From DAHUYF01 sp035553515 (GTDB lineage: Bacteria > Pseudomonadota > Alphaproteobacteria > ATCC43930 > CGMCC-115725): 64,000 nt of DNA. Positions 25,609 to 34,110 of this stretch are shown piece after piece (the stretch's first letter is position 1; the number at the start of each line of letters is the position of its first letter). The notes under the pieces were generated by a model, which saw only the letters and a list, made by a program, of their open reading frames with translations, did not search any database and was not told the origin of the DNA. The translations under genes were made by a program, and so were the position numbers. The DNA lies in contig DATNDG010000096.1 of assembly GCA_035553515.1 (NCBI GenBank), positions 4,242-68,241 of the forward strand, written 5' to 3'.

Positions 25609-27885
25609 TCATGCTTGTGCCCCGCGCTCGCCCTCGCCGGCGTATTCCCGGGCGGGACCCAGATAGAGCCCCGAGTCCGAATAGCCGTACCGGGCGTGCT
25701 TGCGCACGTCGACGCGTGACAGGACGATCCCGGCGAGGTCGGCGCCCGCATCGACGAGCGCCTGAAGGCCGCGCAGGACGAGCGCTTGGCGCGATTTGCC
25801 CCAATGCACGAGAAACACGGTCTTGTCGACCAGGCCGCACAAGGCCAGCGCGTCGGAGACGGCGAGAACGGGAGCGGAGTCGAGGATGACGATGTCGTGG
25901 GTCTGCGCGAGGGCCCGCAGCAACATCTTCATCGACTGCGAGGCGAGCAGCCCCGCGGGATCGCGCGTTGCCCTCCCGGCCGGAATGACCGTCACTCCGC
26001 TGTGCGGTTCGGTGTACCAGATGGCGTCGAGCGAGGCCGCGCCGGAAAGATAGTCGACGAGTCCCCGCTTTCGCGGCACCTGAAACTCGAGATGAGCGAC
26101 CGGGCGGCGAAGATCGCAATCGACGAAGGCCACTTTCCGGCCGATGCTCGCCTGCAGGCAAGCGAGCGAAATTCCGATCGTGGTCTTCCCCTCCTGCGGC
26201 AGAGAGGAGGAGAAGAGAATCGTCTTCGGCGCCTCTCGCGCTTCGAGCAGCAGTAGCTTCGTGGCGAGGCTGCGAAGCGCCTCGGCGAAAGGCGTATTGG
26301 GACTGGGCAGTCGGGTCCTCCCCCTTTCTTTTCGTCCGGCCAGTTCTTTTTGAATCGGAACGAGGCCGAGCGAGCCGTAGCCCGTTGCCGCCTCGATCTG
26401 ATCCATGCTGCGGAAGCCGCGGTCCAGCCGATCGAGGAGAAAAGCAAGGGCGATACCGGCGATCGACGCGACGACGGCGGCAAGCGACAAGATGATCTTC
26501 GTCTTCGGGTAGGCCGGCGCGTCCGGGACATCGGCCCGCGAGATCACTCGGGCATCGGGCTGCTCCAGCCCGGCGGCCTGACTGCTCGTCTCTTTGAAGC
26601 GTTCGAGGAAAGTGTTGTACAGATTCTCGTTGGCATCCGCCTCCCGCTCCAGGGCGCGCAGATGCACGTCGGCCTGATCGAGACGTGCAGTTTGCGCCTT
26701 GGCCTGGTCGAGCCGCGCCTGCAGAGCGCCCTCGCGCGCCCGCGCGACATCGACATCGTTCTTGAGGCTCTGCAGGATGTTGGCTGTTTCCGCATCGATC
26801 TTTTGCTGGATGCCGTCGGCTTCCGCCCGGGCGCTGATCATCGGCGGATAGGATTTGCCGAATCGAGCGCCGAGATCTGCCTCCCGCCGCTCTACCTCTG
26901 CCTGCTGGGCGCGAAGATTCTGGATGATCGGGGATTGCAGCACGATGCTCAGCGCCTGCGCTCCCGCTCCGGACGCCAGCACCGACCGCACTTGGTCAAG
27001 CTTGGCTTCCGCCGCCACGCGATCGCCTTGCGCCTGCACGAGCTGCTTGTCGATGCCGGCCAGCTCCTGGATCGCGATCGTGGTCTTCGTGCCGCCCTCG
27101 GTCTCGCTGCGCAGCAGTCCCGCCTGCTTGCGATAGGCGGCGACCGCCCGATCAGAGGCAAGCACCTGTTCGCGCAATCCTTTCAGGCGATCGTTCAGCC
27201 AGTTGTTCGCGCGCTGCGTCGCGTCGAATTTTGCCTGAAGCTGCGAGACGAGATAGCCATCGACCAGCCGATTGACGATGTTGGCCGCGAGGATCGGGTC
27301 TGCCGAATCGAACCCGACGGCGATGACGCGCGACCGATGCTGCGCAGCGACAGTGAGCCTGCTTTCGAACTCGTCGACGATCCGCGACTGCCGCGTTTGG
27401 TGCGACTGAGTGGCGTCCGCAAGTCGATCGGGCCGCAGCCCGATCCAGCGTTCGAGCCGATTCCACAGGGAGTCCCGAGCGGGCTTCGGGTTGAATTCGG
27501 GAAGCCTGTCGAGGCCGAGCTGGGTGATCGTCTGGCGAGCGAGATCACGCGACCGGAGAACCTCGATCTCGCTCCTGATCGTCTCTTCGTCGGGCGGCAG
27601 ACCCGACAGCACCTGCTGGATGTTGACAAATTTCGGTTGCCGCGCCTCGACCATCACCAATGCCTGCGCGCGGTAGATCGGTGTCAACTGTGACAGGACG
27701 ATGGCCGTCACCGCCATCAGCGCGGCGGCGGTCGCCAAAATCGTCCATTTCCGCCGCCACACCTTGCGCGCAAGCTCGTTGAAGTCGACCGGCTCCACCG
27801 GCTCACCGGCGAGGACGGGCGCTTCGATTGTTTCGAGATCGGCGCTGCGCCTGCCCAGCAGGCGGATGGGTGGCGAATTCAGCAT
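25609..27885 (-). CDS. Polysaccharide co-polymerase with BY-kinase domain (Wzz/Wzc-like)
   Basis: 758 residues from ATG 27885; a longer form from ATG 28026 is possible. The Wzz domain has membrane helices at KWTILATAAALMAVTAIVLS and KIILSLAAVVASIAGIALAF with a long coiled-coil periplasmic part between. The cytoplasmic tyrosine kinase domain has Walker A LPQEGKTTIG, Walker A-prime VAFVDCDLRRP and Walker B IVILDSAPVLAVSD, and it ends in a tyrosine cluster (Y-x-Y-x5-Y...Y) for autophosphorylation. It controls chain length and export of exopolysaccharide by phosphorylation cycling. First gene of the leftward unit, divergent from the LuxR-type regulator. Confidence 0.92.
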   Translation of the reverse strand: MLNSPPIRLLGRRSADLETIEAPVLAGEPVEPVDFNELARKVWRRKWTILATAAALMAVTAIVLSQLTPIYRAQALVMVEARQPKFVNIQQVLSGLPPDEETIRSEIEVLRSRDLARQTITQLGLDRLPEFNPKPARDSLWNRLERWIGLRPDRLADATQSHQTRQSRIVDEFESRLTVAAQHRSRVIAVGFDSADPILAANIVNRLVDGYLVSQLQAKFDATQRANNWLNDRLKGLREQVLASDRAVAAYRKQAGLLRSETEGGTKTTIAIQELAGIDKQLVQAQGDRVAAEAKLDQVRSVLASGAGAQALSIVLQSPIIQNLRAQQAEVERREADLGARFGKSYPPMISARAEADGIQQKIDAETANILQSLKNDVDVARAREGALQARLDQAKAQTARLDQADVHLRALEREADANENLYNTFLERFKETSSQAAGLEQPDARVISRADVPDAPAYPKTKIILSLAAVVASIAGIALAFLLDRLDRGFRSMDQIEAATGYGSLGLVPIQKELAGRKERGRTRLPSPNTPFAEALRSLATKLLLLEAREAPKTILFSSSLPQEGKTTIGISLACLQASIGRKVAFVDCDLRRPVAHLEFQVPRKRGLVDYLSGAASLDAIWYTEPHSGVTVIPAGRATRDPAGLLASQSMKMLLRALAQTHDIVILDSAPVLAVSDALALCGLVDKTVFLVHWGKSRQALVLRGLQALVDAGADLAGIVLSRVDVRKHARYGYSDSGLYLGPAREYAGEGERGAQA

Positions 27886-28116
27886 TCCGCGGTCCGAGCG
27901 CCTGCGGCTGGCGGACTGGGCGACGCTCGGCTTCCGGCCATCTTCCGCCGGACGTCGCGCTCGGACCTGCTGACGACTGGTCTCAACTGGCGCTCGACAG
28001 TTGCACGCAACACTTCCTCCCGTCATTTCTCAGCCGCCGCTCTCTGCGGGTCTTCTGTCGTACTTCTGTCGTCGGCTTGGCGGCCGCGGCTACTTGGAGT
28101 GCCAAGCAGGAGGAAT
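27886..28116. promoter_or_regulatory. Divergent intergenic region between the kinase gene and LuxR-type regulator
   Basis: 231 bases separate the two preferred start codons, so promoters for the leftward polysaccharide unit and the rightward regulator should both lie here. No convincing -35/-10 pair was recognised. The region may be shorter if the kinase begins at 28026. A lower-GC stretch follows on the regulator side (28140-28260). Confidence 0.45.
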
Positions 28117-29355
28117 ATGAATCGCAGCTTTGGGGCAGCCCACCGCCATCCGGATGGGAAATTTCTTTTTTCCAATACTACTGTGGCGCCGTTGACCAAA
28201 TGCGACTGTCGGCCAAGTCATGAGAGAGCGACACTTGACATCAATATCGTCCGCAGCGCGCCGCTTATGCTTCGTCCGGCTAGATTCTCCGTTCTTCTCG
28301 ATCAGCTCTATGGCGCAGCTGTTGATCCGTCCGCTTGGCCGCGCTTTCTCGCTTCCTTGGCGGTCGGCTACGGCGCCACCCCTCGCGTCCTCGCTCGGCG
28401 CTCCGCGGGGACGGCCGCCGAGCATGGCGGCTCTGACGGCAGTCCCGGACTCTCGCGCGTCGACTTGATTTCGCTCTTTGCGCAGGACGCCGGCGATCCG
28501 GGATGGTCGCTTCCGGCGACTGGATTCCCGGAAGCGGGCCAATCCGGGTCGCAGCCGTTCGGCCATCGCCTGGAAAGCCTCCTCTTTGCCCAGGATGGCC
28601 TGACCGTGTTGCTCGCGCTGACACGAGGAGAAGAAAATGAGCCTTTTTCCGAGGAGGACATCTGCGAGTGGCACGGGCTTGCCCCGCATCTGAGGCGGAT
28701 GGTCACGCTGCGCATGCAGCAAGTCGAAGCGCAGCTCGGAACGCAACATGCGATGTTCGTGCTCGACGCTCTGGGTCTGGGAATTGCCATTGTCAGTCGG
28801 CGCGGCACCTTGCTGTTCGCAAGCCGCGTCGCCCGGCAGATCATTGATCGTGCGGACGTGTTGTCGGTCATTCAGGGGCGGCTGCAGGCGGCGCCTGCGG
28901 TGCGCGGCTATCTTGCCGGAGTTGTTAGCCGGATCATCGGTGAAGGCCAATCCCGGGTGGCTCGTAGCGAGGTGGTCGTGCTACCACGTGGCGGTGGCAA
29001 GTGCCCCGTTTCCGCCCTCGTGACCTCGCTTCCGGACGAACCCTTTCCGTCGGCGGAGCCCTCGGCTGTCATTCTGCTCCACGATCCGGCGCGCCATGCG
29101 CGGATCCGCGAGCAGGACCTTGCCTCGCTTTATACACTGACCGCGGCAGAGGGCAGGCTGCTCCGCGAACTCGCACGAGGCGTATCTCTGGCGGACTATG
29201 CTGCCGGCGCGGGCATCGCCCGGAGCACGGCAAAGAGCTATTTGCAGCAGATCTTCGCCAAGACCGGCCAGTCTCGGCAGGCGGATCTCATGCGCGAGAT
29301 CGCATCGGACCCGCTGCTGCGGGTGGCGAGCGAGGCAGAAAAGCTCGCCGACTAG
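28117..29355 (+). CDS. LuxR-family transcriptional regulator
   Basis: About 412 residues. The ATG at 28117 follows AGGAGG (28108-28113) at a short 3-nt spacing; a second candidate is ATG 28267 (MLRPARFSVLLDQLYGA), where family similarity seems to start. The C-terminus is a LuxR-type helix-turn-helix: LTAAEGRLLRELARGVSL, then STAKSYLQQIFAKTGQSRQ. The N-terminal 300 residues are a sensor-like region with no name I can give. Being divergent to the kinase gene, it is the likely regulator of the polysaccharide locus; this is inferred. The first 50 residues are lower in GC than their surroundings. Confidence 0.8.
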   Translation: MNRSFGAAHRHPDGKFLFSNTTVAPLTKCDCRPSHERATLDINIVRSAPLMLRPARFSVLLDQLYGAAVDPSAWPRFLASLAVGYGATPRVLARRSAGTAAEHGGSDGSPGLSRVDLISLFAQDAGDPGWSLPATGFPEAGQSGSQPFGHRLESLLFAQDGLTVLLALTRGEENEPFSEEDICEWHGLAPHLRRMVTLRMQQVEAQLGTQHAMFVLDALGLGIAIVSRRGTLLFASRVARQIIDRADVLSVIQGRLQAAPAVRGYLAGVVSRIIGEGQSRVARSEVVVLPRGGGKCPVSALVTSLPDEPFPSAEPSAVILLHDPARHARIREQDLASLYTLTAAEGRLLRELARGVSLADYAAGAGIARSTAKSYLQQIFAKTGQSRQADLMREIASDPLLRVASEAEKLAD

Positions 29356-29464
29356 CAGGATCTGGTGGGCCTGCAGTTCATCCTCCTACAGGGTGCCAGG
29401 TCATTGGCCGGATTCCCGCGCCGGGCCGCGCATGGTTTGCGCGGCAATCGAGCGTGCGGCGCGG

Positions 29465-30646
29465 TCAGCGCGCTCCGTGAATGGGCCGCAAGCTCGCGCC
29501 GAGCAGCAGCACCATGAGCGCGCCGACGGCGCCGGGCAGGAAGGCGGTGGCGGTCACCGCGGTCGCGTCCCAGACCGCGCCGCCGAGGAAGGGCACGATG
29601 AAGGCGAGGGCGTAGCTGATGGTGAGCACGCCGGCCGAGAGGCGATGGACATCCTCGGGCGGCGTCAGCATCGGCGGCAGGGCGAGTGTCAGGATCAGTA
29701 CGAAGGCGGCGGCGAAGCCGATGACCGCGGCGCCGGCGATCATCGCCCAGGGCATTCCGCTCAGCAGCCCGCCGAGCGAGACGAGCCCCGAGAACCCTGC
29801 AAGGATGAGCGGCGATTTGCGTCCGGCGAGCTGGCGCGCGAAGAGCAGCACCAGGAGAGAGGCCGGCACCTGGCCGGAATTGAGCGCGGTGAGGCAGGCG
29901 TTGACCAGCTCCGGCCGGCCAATGGCGTGGAGGTAGTCGGGAATGAAGGCGTTGCTCGCGAAATAGAGCGCCGAGCCGCCGCCTTGCAGGACGCCGAGCT
30001 GCCAGGTGCGGGCGTCCCGCCAATCCGGCCACCAGCGCAGCCGCGCAGCCTGCGCCGCCGGCGCGACATGCGGCGTCCCGAAGGCAATGAGCAGCGCGGT
30101 CGCCAAGACCGGCACGCCCCAGAAGGCGAAGCTCCATTCCCAATTGCCCATAAGCGGCAGCACCAGCGGCAAGGTCAGCGCCGCGCTGAGCACCTCGCCG
30201 ACGAGGAGGCCATTGGCATAGACCGCGGTGGCGAGCGCAATGCGCGACGGGAACCAGCGGCTGACCAGCGCCGGCAGTGCCGGCTGGATGATCGAGACGC
30301 CGGCGCCCATGACGAAAGTCATGACGAAGAGCATCGTCACCGACGGGCCGAGCCCGCGCAGCGCCGAGGAGAGCGCCACGGTGACGAGTCCCGCGAGGAC
30401 GGCGCGGCGCGCGCCCAGCCGCGCGATCAGCAGTGAGCCCGGCACCGCGATGACGGCGAAGAGCAGCACCGGCAGCCCGGTGAGCGCCGCGACCGATTTC
30501 TCATCGAGCCCGAGCTGGTGGTGAATGAGCGGCAGCACCGGCGGCACTGCCAGGATGGTCAGGCGCAGATCGATGCCGGCGAGCCACAGCAGAAACAGCC
30601 GCCACCCTGCGGCGGCTTCGCCCGCCGCGCCGTCCCCTCGTGCCAT
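29465..30646 (-). CDS. MFS transporter (CynX/NimT-like)
   Basis: About 393 residues with twelve hydrophobic segments. The start ATG 30646 precedes MARGDGAAGEAAAGWRLFLLW; a longer frame reaches 30688. The motif after helix 2 (PGSLLIARLGARRAVLAGL) is the MFS GxLaDrxGrr-type loop. The order of features is that of the CynX/NimT group, exporters or importers of small organic anions. It is convergent with the LuxR-type gene and has no obvious operon partner. Substrate cannot be inferred. Confidence 0.85.
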   Translation of the reverse strand: MARGDGAAGEAAAGWRLFLLWLAGIDLRLTILAVPPVLPLIHHQLGLDEKSVAALTGLPVLLFAVIAVPGSLLIARLGARRAVLAGLVTVALSSALRGLGPSVTMLFVMTFVMGAGVSIIQPALPALVSRWFPSRIALATAVYANGLLVGEVLSAALTLPLVLPLMGNWEWSFAFWGVPVLATALLIAFGTPHVAPAAQAARLRWWPDWRDARTWQLGVLQGGGSALYFASNAFIPDYLHAIGRPELVNACLTALNSGQVPASLLVLLFARQLAGRKSPLILAGFSGLVSLGGLLSGMPWAMIAGAAVIGFAAAFVLILTLALPPMLTPPEDVHRLSAGVLTISYALAFIVPFLGGAVWDATAVTATAFLPGAVGALMVLLLGASLRPIHGAR

Positions 30647-30723
30647 GATGCTTTTCGCACCCGATTGCCCAATGCCGCCGCGGCGCATCCTGCCACAGCG
30701 CAGGCGCCTTGAGAAACCGACCC

Positions 30724-30764
30724 CGAAAAGCGACGGCGCCCGCAGCCGAAGCCGCGGGCGCCGT
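30724..30764 (-). terminator. Rho-independent terminator after the small gene at 30805-31041
   Basis: Two perfect 11-base arms, ACGGCGCCCGC (30733-30743) and GCGGGCGCCGT (30754-30764), with a ten-base loop. Read leftward the hairpin is followed by CGCTTTTCGG, a short T-run, so it would end leftward transcription from 31041 about 40 bases after the stop codon. Confidence 0.7.
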
Positions 30765-30804
30765 GTGGGATCTCGCGCTTTTGAGAGTGCGCTTTAGAGG
30801 GCGT

Positions 30805-31041
30805 TCAGTCGAGCGCGCTGGCGCGCTGCGCGAAGTGCATGTGCACCGCGAGGCAGCGATGGAAGGTGCTCGGCGTCTCCCGCCGGAAGAGGCGACCGAG
30901 GGGCCGCCGGTCCGGTTGCGCCGCGCGCGAATTGACTGCCGGTGCCGTCGCCGTCGCGGGCGATTGCTGCACGCGGCGGGCATTGCGCGCCTTCAGCCTG
31001 TCGCTGATCGTCTTGGCGTAGGCCGGGATGGTGAGCTCCAT
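30805..31041 (-). CDS. Small protein of unknown function, strong ribosome site
   Basis: 78 residues, basic and Arg/Ala-rich, starting MELTIPAYAKTISDRLKARN. The ATG at 31041 has a perfect AAGGAGG (31056-31050) eight bases upstream, among the best ribosome sites in the window, and a terminator follows the stop. Together with the AT-rich region before it, this argues for a real gene despite no recognised family. It has no signal peptide or membrane helix. Role unknown. Confidence 0.6.
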   Translation of the reverse strand: MELTIPAYAKTISDRLKARNARRVQQSPATATAPAVNSRAAQPDRRPLGRLFRRETPSTFHRCLAVHMHFAQRASALD

Positions 31042-31362
31042 GACAAGAACCTCCTTCGGGCTTGTTCTTGCCGTTAACAGAACGTTAACTGGAGGAAGAA
31101 GCCAAGGCCTTTTATGTAAAATATTGTAAGAATTTTATTAAATACCCGGAACGATCGTCGCTCTTACTCTGGAATCGTAGAGTTTCTGCGCTTTTTTGGC
31201 GGTGAATATTAACCTTATTGTGCAAAAGTCCATAATATTCGTTTAGCTGATATTCGATGATTGCATGGCAATGCACCCAAAGCGCCGGCGCCCGCGGCCT
31301 GGACGCGGTCGGGCCTCTTGGTGTAGACGCGAGCGAGCAGCGGCGAGGGGGAGGGAGGGGAA
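31042..31362. promoter_or_regulatory. AT-rich divergent intergenic region with paired GTTAAC sites
   Basis: 321 bases between the leftward small gene and the rightward VOC gene. Two GTTAAC palindromes (31073-31078 and 31084-31089) are separated by five bases, 32-48 bases upstream of the leftward ATG, and could form an operator. Bases 31111-31160 are strikingly AT-rich for this genome. No open frame of note lies here. Confidence 0.5.
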
Positions 31363-31935
31363 ATGGCGGTTTCTCCGGAGGAGCTGAAACGTTGTGCGCG
31401 GCCGCGCGGTCTGCCGTTCCGCGTCAACAAGATCGGGCATGTCGTGCTGCATGTGAGCGACCTCGCGCGCTCGACGCGGTTCTACACCGAGGTGCTGGGC
31501 TTCGCCGTCTCCGACGTTTATACGGAAGAGCTGATGCCGGGCGGCATGGTGTTCATGCGCTGCAACGCCGATCACCACGGCGTCGCGCTGGTCGGCGGCC
31601 TTGCCGGCGCCTCGCGCAGCGCCGAACTCAACCACATGGCCTTCGAAGTCTCGAGCCTCGACGAGGTGCTGCGCGCGCGCGAGCACCTGAAGCGCCACGG
31701 CGTCGCCATTGATTTCGAGGGACGCCGTCGCGCCGGCTGTCAGATCGCCGTCGAGTTCCGCGATCCCGACGGGCATCGGCTCGAGATCTATTGGGGGCTT
31801 GACCAGGTCGGCAGCGATGGTGCGGTGCGTCCGGCGACGGAGTGGAAGGGTGCTCGCTCGCTCGAAGCTGCGATCGCCGATCCCGCCAAGGACCAGGATA
31901 CCTCGCTCGCCGATCCCACACTGCTGAAGAAGTAG
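31363..31935 (+). CDS. VOC family protein, extradiol dioxygenase-like
   Basis: 190 residues. The start at 31363 follows AGGGAGGGGA. Two beta-alpha-beta-beta-beta modules of the vicinal oxygen chelate fold are visible: IGHVVLHVSDLARSTRFYTE with its metal His, then LNHMAFEVSSLDEVL with the second His, and RLEIYWG with the Glu. All three metal ligands appear present, so a metal-dependent dioxygenase or lyase is likely. The last 30 residues are an extra charged tail. The substrate is unknown and there is no co-transcribed partner. Confidence 0.85.
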   Translation: MAVSPEELKRCARPRGLPFRVNKIGHVVLHVSDLARSTRFYTEVLGFAVSDVYTEELMPGGMVFMRCNADHHGVALVGGLAGASRSAELNHMAFEVSSLDEVLRAREHLKRHGVAIDFEGRRRAGCQIAVEFRDPDGHRLEIYWGLDQVGSDGAVRPATEWKGARSLEAAIADPAKDQDTSLADPTLLKK

Positions 31936-32031
31936 ACGCGCCAAGCGGATACATGCCGGGAACGACGAGGTGCGGCGGGATCGGGTACGATGTCGGCGGT
32001 GCTCAGCGCCGTCGCTTGAGCGGTGGCGCCG

Positions 32032-32409
32032 CTAGCAGCCGCAGGCTTGGCCGTCGAGCGCCTGGTGGATGGCGGCGAGGAGCACGTCGTCGGCGACCGG
32101 CTTTTCGAGGAACTTGCTGACGCCGAGCTGGTCGGCGCGGGCGCGTAGCGCTGCATCGGCGCGGCCGGTGAGCAGGATCACTGGCAGGCCGAGGCTGGAG
32201 CCTTCGGTCGACGACAGAAAATCGAGCCCGGTCGAGCCGGGCAGATGCTGGTCAAGGATGAGGCAGGCGGCTGGGCGCGGCCGATAATGGCGGGCAAACT
32301 CGGCGGTCGAGCCATAATCCTCGACGTCCATGCCGTAGGATTCGAGGAGGAGCTTCAACGAGTCCCGCACCGCCTCGTCATCATCGACGATGAAGACCCG
32401 CGCCGACAT
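32032..32409 (-). CDS. Single-domain response regulator (FixJ-like receiver)
   Basis: 125 residues; receiver domain only. Acidic pair D10-D11, phosphoacceptor D53 (CLILDQHLP), T81 (ILLTGRADA) and K103 (FLEKPV) are all present, so it should be phosphorylated. There is no DNA-binding domain; the tail ends QACGC. It lies 167 bases after the histidine kinase gene on the same strand, so the kinase at 32.6-34.0 kb is the likely partner. It may act by protein contact or as a phosphate sink. That gap may hold a separate promoter. Confidence 0.9.
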   Translation of the reverse strand: MSARVFIVDDDEAVRDSLKLLLESYGMDVEDYGSTAEFARHYRPRPAACLILDQHLPGSTGLDFLSSTEGSSLGLPVILLTGRADAALRARADQLGVSKFLEKPVADDVLLAAIHQALDGQACGC

Positions 32410-32576
32410 GTGTCTCCGCCCGATCCACGCTCTTTTCGTTCTGGCCAGGGTGAATTTAGGCTGAGGCCTCTCTCCCGTCTTCTAAGGACAAACACCTACG
32501 ACGGCGATGGTCTCGCGGCTATCTACCCGCGCCAGTTGATCGAGTTGCGGCGATTACCTCTCTTTCTATATGGCTT

Positions 32577-33986
32577 CTATATGGCCGTTGGCCCGATCGG
32601 AGCGGCAGGTAAGGTGAAGCGAAAGACGGCGCCGCCTTCCGGCGCCGTATCGGTCCAGATCCGGCCGCCATGGGATTCGACGATGGTGCGGCAGATGGAG
32701 AGTCCCACGCCCATGCCGTCCCGCTTGGTCGAGACGAAGGGCTGGAAGAGCCGCTCGGCCACCTGCGGCGCCAGCCCGGGTCCGGTATCGGCGACCGCGA
32801 TTTCGATCATGCTCTCGGCGTGGCGTGCCGAGACTGTGATCTCGCGCCGCGGGTTCCCTTGCATCGCCTCGCCGGCATTGCGCATGAGGTTGATAAGCAC
32901 CTGCTGGATCTGCACCTTATCGATGAGGGCGGGCGGCAGGTCCGGCTCGATCTGCCGGCGCAGGCTCACCTCGCCGCGGTCCGGCCCGGTGAGTGAGATC
33001 GCTTCCTCGATCGTGGCGCGGACATCCTCGGAGGCACGCTCGGTTTCGCCCTTGTCGACGAGGCTGCGCAGCCTGCCGACGATCTGCGTCGCGCGTTCGA
33101 CCTGGGCGCCCGCCTTGCCGAGGATCTCGACGATCTTGCCGGGCGCGGGTGCTTCCGGCGCCTCCAGCAGACGGCGTGCGCCGCGCAGATAATTGCCAGT
33201 CGCGGTGAGCGGCTGCTTCATCTCGTGGGCCAGTATCGAAGCGGTCTGGCCCATGGTGTTGAGCCGCGAGACATGGATGAGCTCGCTCTGGAGCTGCTCG
33301 ATGCGGTGACGCGCGCGTTGCCGCTGGAACAGGATGAGGCCGAAGGCGAGGCTCGCCAGCGCCAGCACGCCGGCCGCAATGGCGAGCAGGTTGAGGCGGC
33401 TGGCATCGGCTTCGGCCTGGCGTTGCCGTTGATCGAGCAGGGCAAGCTCGCTGCGGCGGAGTTCGGCTAGCCCGGCCTGAATGCGCGGCGTGAGCTGCTC
33501 CACCCGCGCGGTCTTGAGGATCGCAAGCGCCTCATCGAGATGCTCGGGGCCGAGATCGACGACGCGCTTGAATTCGGCGAAGCGATCGCTGATCAGCGGC
33601 CGCAGCGCACGCAGCCGCTGCTCTTCCTCCGGGTTGTCGGAGAGCAGCGCGGCGAGCTCGTCAACCTCGCCGGCGATCGCCTGATGCGCGCCTTCCCAGC
33701 TCTCGCGATAGTCGGCATCGCCGGTCAACAGATATCCGCGCTCGCCGGATTCGCCGGCGATGAGCGACGCCTCGATCCGCGTGAGCTGCAGCAGAACGGC
33801 GTCGGTATGCTCGACCCAGCCGAAGCTTTGCTTGAGGCGTCCGAGATTGAGGTCGAGGGCGAAGACCGACAGCAGCACCAGCGCGACGGCCAGCGCCGTC
33901 GCCCCGGCCGAGAACAACGTGAAGCGCGACCGCACCGCCTGCCGAGCGGAGCGCGCCTCTCCCGTTATGCCGGCGCTACCAGCCAT
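32577..33986 (-). CDS. Membrane sensor histidine kinase with CHASE3-type sensor
   Basis: 469 residues from ATG 33986, chosen since a longer frame would run toward the divergent TetR promoter. Helix 1 (FSAGATALAVALVLLSVFAL) and helix 2 (LLAIAAGVLALASLAFGLIL) flank a CHASE3-like periplasmic segment with ESGERGYLLTGD. HisKA has ASILAHEMKQPLTATGNYLRG with the phospho-His, and the ATPase domain has NLMRNAGEAMQ (N box), VADTGPGLAP (G1) and GMGVGLSICR (G2). It belongs to the FixL/DctB-like group. Its likely partner is the downstream receiver protein. Confidence 0.92.
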   Translation of the reverse strand: MAGSAGITGEARSARQAVRSRFTLFSAGATALAVALVLLSVFALDLNLGRLKQSFGWVEHTDAVLLQLTRIEASLIAGESGERGYLLTGDADYRESWEGAHQAIAGEVDELAALLSDNPEEEQRLRALRPLISDRFAEFKRVVDLGPEHLDEALAILKTARVEQLTPRIQAGLAELRRSELALLDQRQRQAEADASRLNLLAIAAGVLALASLAFGLILFQRQRARHRIEQLQSELIHVSRLNTMGQTASILAHEMKQPLTATGNYLRGARRLLEAPEAPAPGKIVEILGKAGAQVERATQIVGRLRSLVDKGETERASEDVRATIEEAISLTGPDRGEVSLRRQIEPDLPPALIDKVQIQQVLINLMRNAGEAMQGNPRREITVSARHAESMIEIAVADTGPGLAPQVAERLFQPFVSTKRDGMGVGLSICRTIVESHGGRIWTDTAPEGGAVFRFTLPAAPIGPTAI

Positions 33987-34049
33987 TGAAGCGCTTTCTC
34001 TGCCGCACTCGTAGCATGACGCGGCCGAGGGTGCCATGCCGCGCCGGCG

Positions 34050-34090
34050 GTCAATTGACAATTGACGTTTTATCATAACTGACAAATAAT
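34050..34090 (+). promoter_or_regulatory. Promoter and palindromic operator candidate for the TetR-led operon
   Basis: GTCAATTGAC (34050-34059) is a perfect 10-base palindrome and overlaps a tandem CAATTGA repeat. A -35 like TTGACG (34062-34067) and a -10 like AATAAT (34085-34090) are spaced by exactly 17 bases, about 20 bases before the gene start at 34111. This suggests autorepression by the TetR protein. Site identities are read from the sequence; binding is inferred. Confidence 0.6.
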
Positions 34091-34110
34091 CACTTTTGGA
34101 GGTGCGCCCC

